This document shows positions 15,001-15,315 of a stretch of DNA of 15,315 nucleotides, piece by piece. The DNA is taken from the NCBI GenBank assembly GCA_937897785.1, contig CALCNB010000356.1, forward strand, positions 1 through 15,315, read 5' to 3'. Numbering within the stretch: position 1 is the stretch's first letter; the number at the start of each line of letters is the position of its first letter. A program made the position numbers and the translations under genes. The notes beneath the pieces are model-generated. The model was given only the letters and a program-made list of their open reading frames with translations. It had not been told where the DNA came from and made no database searches. The DNA comes from an uncultured Cellvibrionales bacterium (GTDB taxonomy: Bacteria; Pseudomonadota; Gammaproteobacteria; Pseudomonadales; UBA7434).

Positions 15001-15315
15001 TTCAGTGATGAAATATATAACGCGATTACATCGGCCATGGAAAACACAGATACATCCGTAACATCATTGTATGGATTTGCCAAAGCTTTTTCGGAAAATT
15101 ACAATAACGCGTATTCGTACCCCGACGTTCTTATGAACGTGATTCGATATTTACACATTCCTGGAAATATTGATTTGAGTGAAGATTATTTGACCGCTTT
15201 TTGTAAAATACAAAAATTAACTGAAAATTGTGAAAGTGCAAGCGATGATACATGTACGACGATGTGTCAATCCATGGATCAGTCATTGGACTCCAATTTA
15301 AAGTATCTTGCTTCT
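11991..15315 (+). CDS. Multi-TSP1-repeat cysteine-rich protein, eukaryotic or viral type (both ends missing)
   Basis: At least 1,108 codons without a stop, continuing past the window end and in frame with hemY upstream, so neither its true start nor its stop is visible. It is built from six complete TSP1-like repeats (12040-12207, 12247-12417, 12427-12591, 13189-13359, 13933-14115, 14764-14934). Each has six cysteines in the pattern C, W-x-x-C-x3-C-G-G-G (variable in some), C, C, x4, C. The first three are close together. Three beta-rich spacers of about 190-215 residues (12592-13188, 13360-13932, 14116-14763) separate the others. There is no visible membrane helix in this part. TSP1 repeats mediate extracellular adhesion in animals and apicomplexans and also occur in other protists and large viruses. 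Low GC content and ATA/AGA/CGA-rich codon use differ sharply from the bacterial genes. No introns are apparent. The source organism and function are not identifiable from sequence alone. Confidence 0.8.
12040..12207 (+). repeat. TSP1-like repeat 1
   Basis: Six cysteines (codons at 12040, 12088, 12100, 12154, 12190, 12205) with the core EQCDKTCGGGVQVG. The usual tryptophans before the second Cys are replaced by Tyr/Thr. Because this repeat is complete, the foreign sequence must begin before 12040. Confidence 0.75.
12247..12417 (+). repeat. TSP1-like repeat 2
   Basis: The most canonical repeat: TWSSCSASCGGGYRSR followed by PSGGDC, ETC and EEPC. Cysteine codons are at 12247, 12286, 12298, 12367, 12400 and 12415. 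An extra cysteine-rich linker (CDIMCAVGVEC) joins it to repeat 1. Confidence 0.85.
12427..12591 (+). repeat. TSP1-like repeat 3
   Basis: Core DESCSETCNGTRIQRT with cysteine codons at 12427, 12463, 12475, 12538, 12574 and 12589. The GGG after the third Cys is reduced to NG. Confidence 0.75.
12592..13188 (+). other. Spacer domain A of the TSP1 protein
   Basis: About 199 residues with almost no cysteine, rich in Tyr, Ile, Asn and Thr, in short alternating strands (for example LLVYVTNNQSNVISLTKYG). It is probably a beta-sandwich or propeller-like domain. I do not recognise the family, and it does not begin with the linker shared by spacers B and C. Confidence 0.5.
13189..13359 (+). repeat. TSP1-like repeat 4
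   Basis: Core VKWEGVCDKECGPGKEKGVAR, then GGDGC, ERDC and ISC. Cysteine codons are at 13189, 13228, 13240, 13306, 13342 and 13357. Confidence 0.8.
13360..13932 (+). other. Spacer domain B of the TSP1 protein
   Basis: About 191 residues beginning with DAFQQIPLIYY. Strand-rich, with YRKNMNVDDSITCMFTLVV followed by IFDDIILST in the second half. The same order of features is seen in spacer C, so the two are probably copies of one domain. The family is not recognised; a lectin-like or methyltransferase-like beta-sandwich is possible. Confidence 0.5.
13933..14115 (+). repeat. TSP1-like repeat 5 (divergent)
   Basis: Six cysteines (codons at 13933, 13978, 13990, 14071, 14098, 14113) with core IVWNNDCTIECLEEDSPPG. 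The GGG is replaced by an acidic insert, but the later part ETGTRAIINEVLFEGAAC aligns with the other repeats. Confidence 0.7.
14116..14763 (+). other. Spacer domain C of the TSP1 protein
   Basis: About 216 residues beginning with NAFLNLPLIDT. Contains SFDVRIKYKSNGYINDF and LRYRNRLMGDDNFTLYVTIE, the latter aligning with spacer B. Several Trp and Gly residues (DLGWGRYSF, KDWYANQIYI) suggest a globular beta domain. Confidence 0.5.
14764..14934 (+). repeat. TSP1-like repeat 6
   Basis: Core TIWDDTCSEMCGGGTQQGRA, then YGGISC, EKSC and FPC. Cysteine codons are at 14764, 14803, 14815, 14881, 14917 and 14932. Confidence 0.82.
14935..15315 (+). other. C-terminal visible part of the TSP1 protein
   Basis: It starts with EDMTAIPIVDF, a relative of the linker after repeats 4 and 5, but then turns helical rather than beta-rich. 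Near the end SDDTCTTMCQS resembles the core of repeat 6 (WDDTCSEMC), so a seventh, divergent repeat may begin around 15229. The frame is open at the window edge. Confidence 0.5.

Noticed and set aside
11991..15315. The TSP1 region as a bacterial adhesin or contact-dependent toxin fused to hemY
   Set aside because: The cysteine-rich TSP1 repeats, composition and codon use do not fit the flanking genome. HemY would not be a secretion module for such a tail, and no autotransporter, type I or sortase signals are visible.
1..15315. CRISPR arrays, tRNA or rRNA genes, insertion sequences, phage genes
   Set aside because: Looked for on both strands. No regularly spaced repeats, cloverleaf with conserved arms, transposase motifs or terminal repeats were found, including around the junction.

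Overview
The window joins two very different kinds of DNA. Positions 1 to about 11,990 are an ordinary gammaproteobacterial chromosome segment. Gene order and protein motifs resemble the Pseudomonas/Cellvibrio side of the class: amtB-glnK-sutA-like, then yigB-xerC-DUF484-dapF-lysA-lptM-argH on the minus strand, then hemC-hemD-hemX-hemY on the plus strand. From about 11,990 to the end (15,315) the sequence is visibly more AT-rich, uses many ATA, AGA and CGA codons, and encodes a cysteine-rich protein built from thrombospondin type 1 (TSP1) repeats. Such a protein is typical of eukaryotes or large eukaryotic DNA viruses, not of bacteria.

Layout. 1-705 is the C-terminal part of the ammonium channel AmtB, closed by a strong terminator. 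946-1284 is its PII regulator, also followed by a terminator. 1632-1877 is a small SutA-like RNA-polymerase-associated regulator, which meets the minus-strand cluster tail to tail. That cluster (8180 down to 1889) reads argH, lptM, lysA, dapF, a DUF484 gene, xerC, yigB with tiny gaps or overlaps and looks like one operon. It combines the last step of arginine synthesis, two late lysine/diaminopimelate steps, a small outer-membrane lipoprotein, the dif-site recombinase and a HAD phosphatase. A 334-bp divergent region separates it from the haem/tetrapyrrole genes hemC, hemD, hemX and the start of hemY.

The break. hemY starts normally at 11,647 and is recognisable for about 114 residues, through its two membrane segments. 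It then changes, without a stop or frameshift, into the TSP1 protein. One reading frame runs open from 11,647 to the window end (1,223 codons). The foreign part has six complete six-cysteine TSP1 repeats. After the third, the repeats alternate with beta-rich spacer domains of about 190-215 residues, at least two of which look homologous. The simplest explanation is a chimeric join (assembly or amplification artefact) between a bacterial and a eukaryotic or viral sequence that happens to keep frame. A real insertion cannot be excluded from sequence alone. The junction carries a 21-bp interrupted palindrome containing a consensus DnaA box, and an imperfect inverted repeat with upstream hemY. Whatever its source, the TSP1 protein is the least ordinary object here.

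I saw no tRNA, rRNA, CRISPR array, insertion sequence or phage genes.
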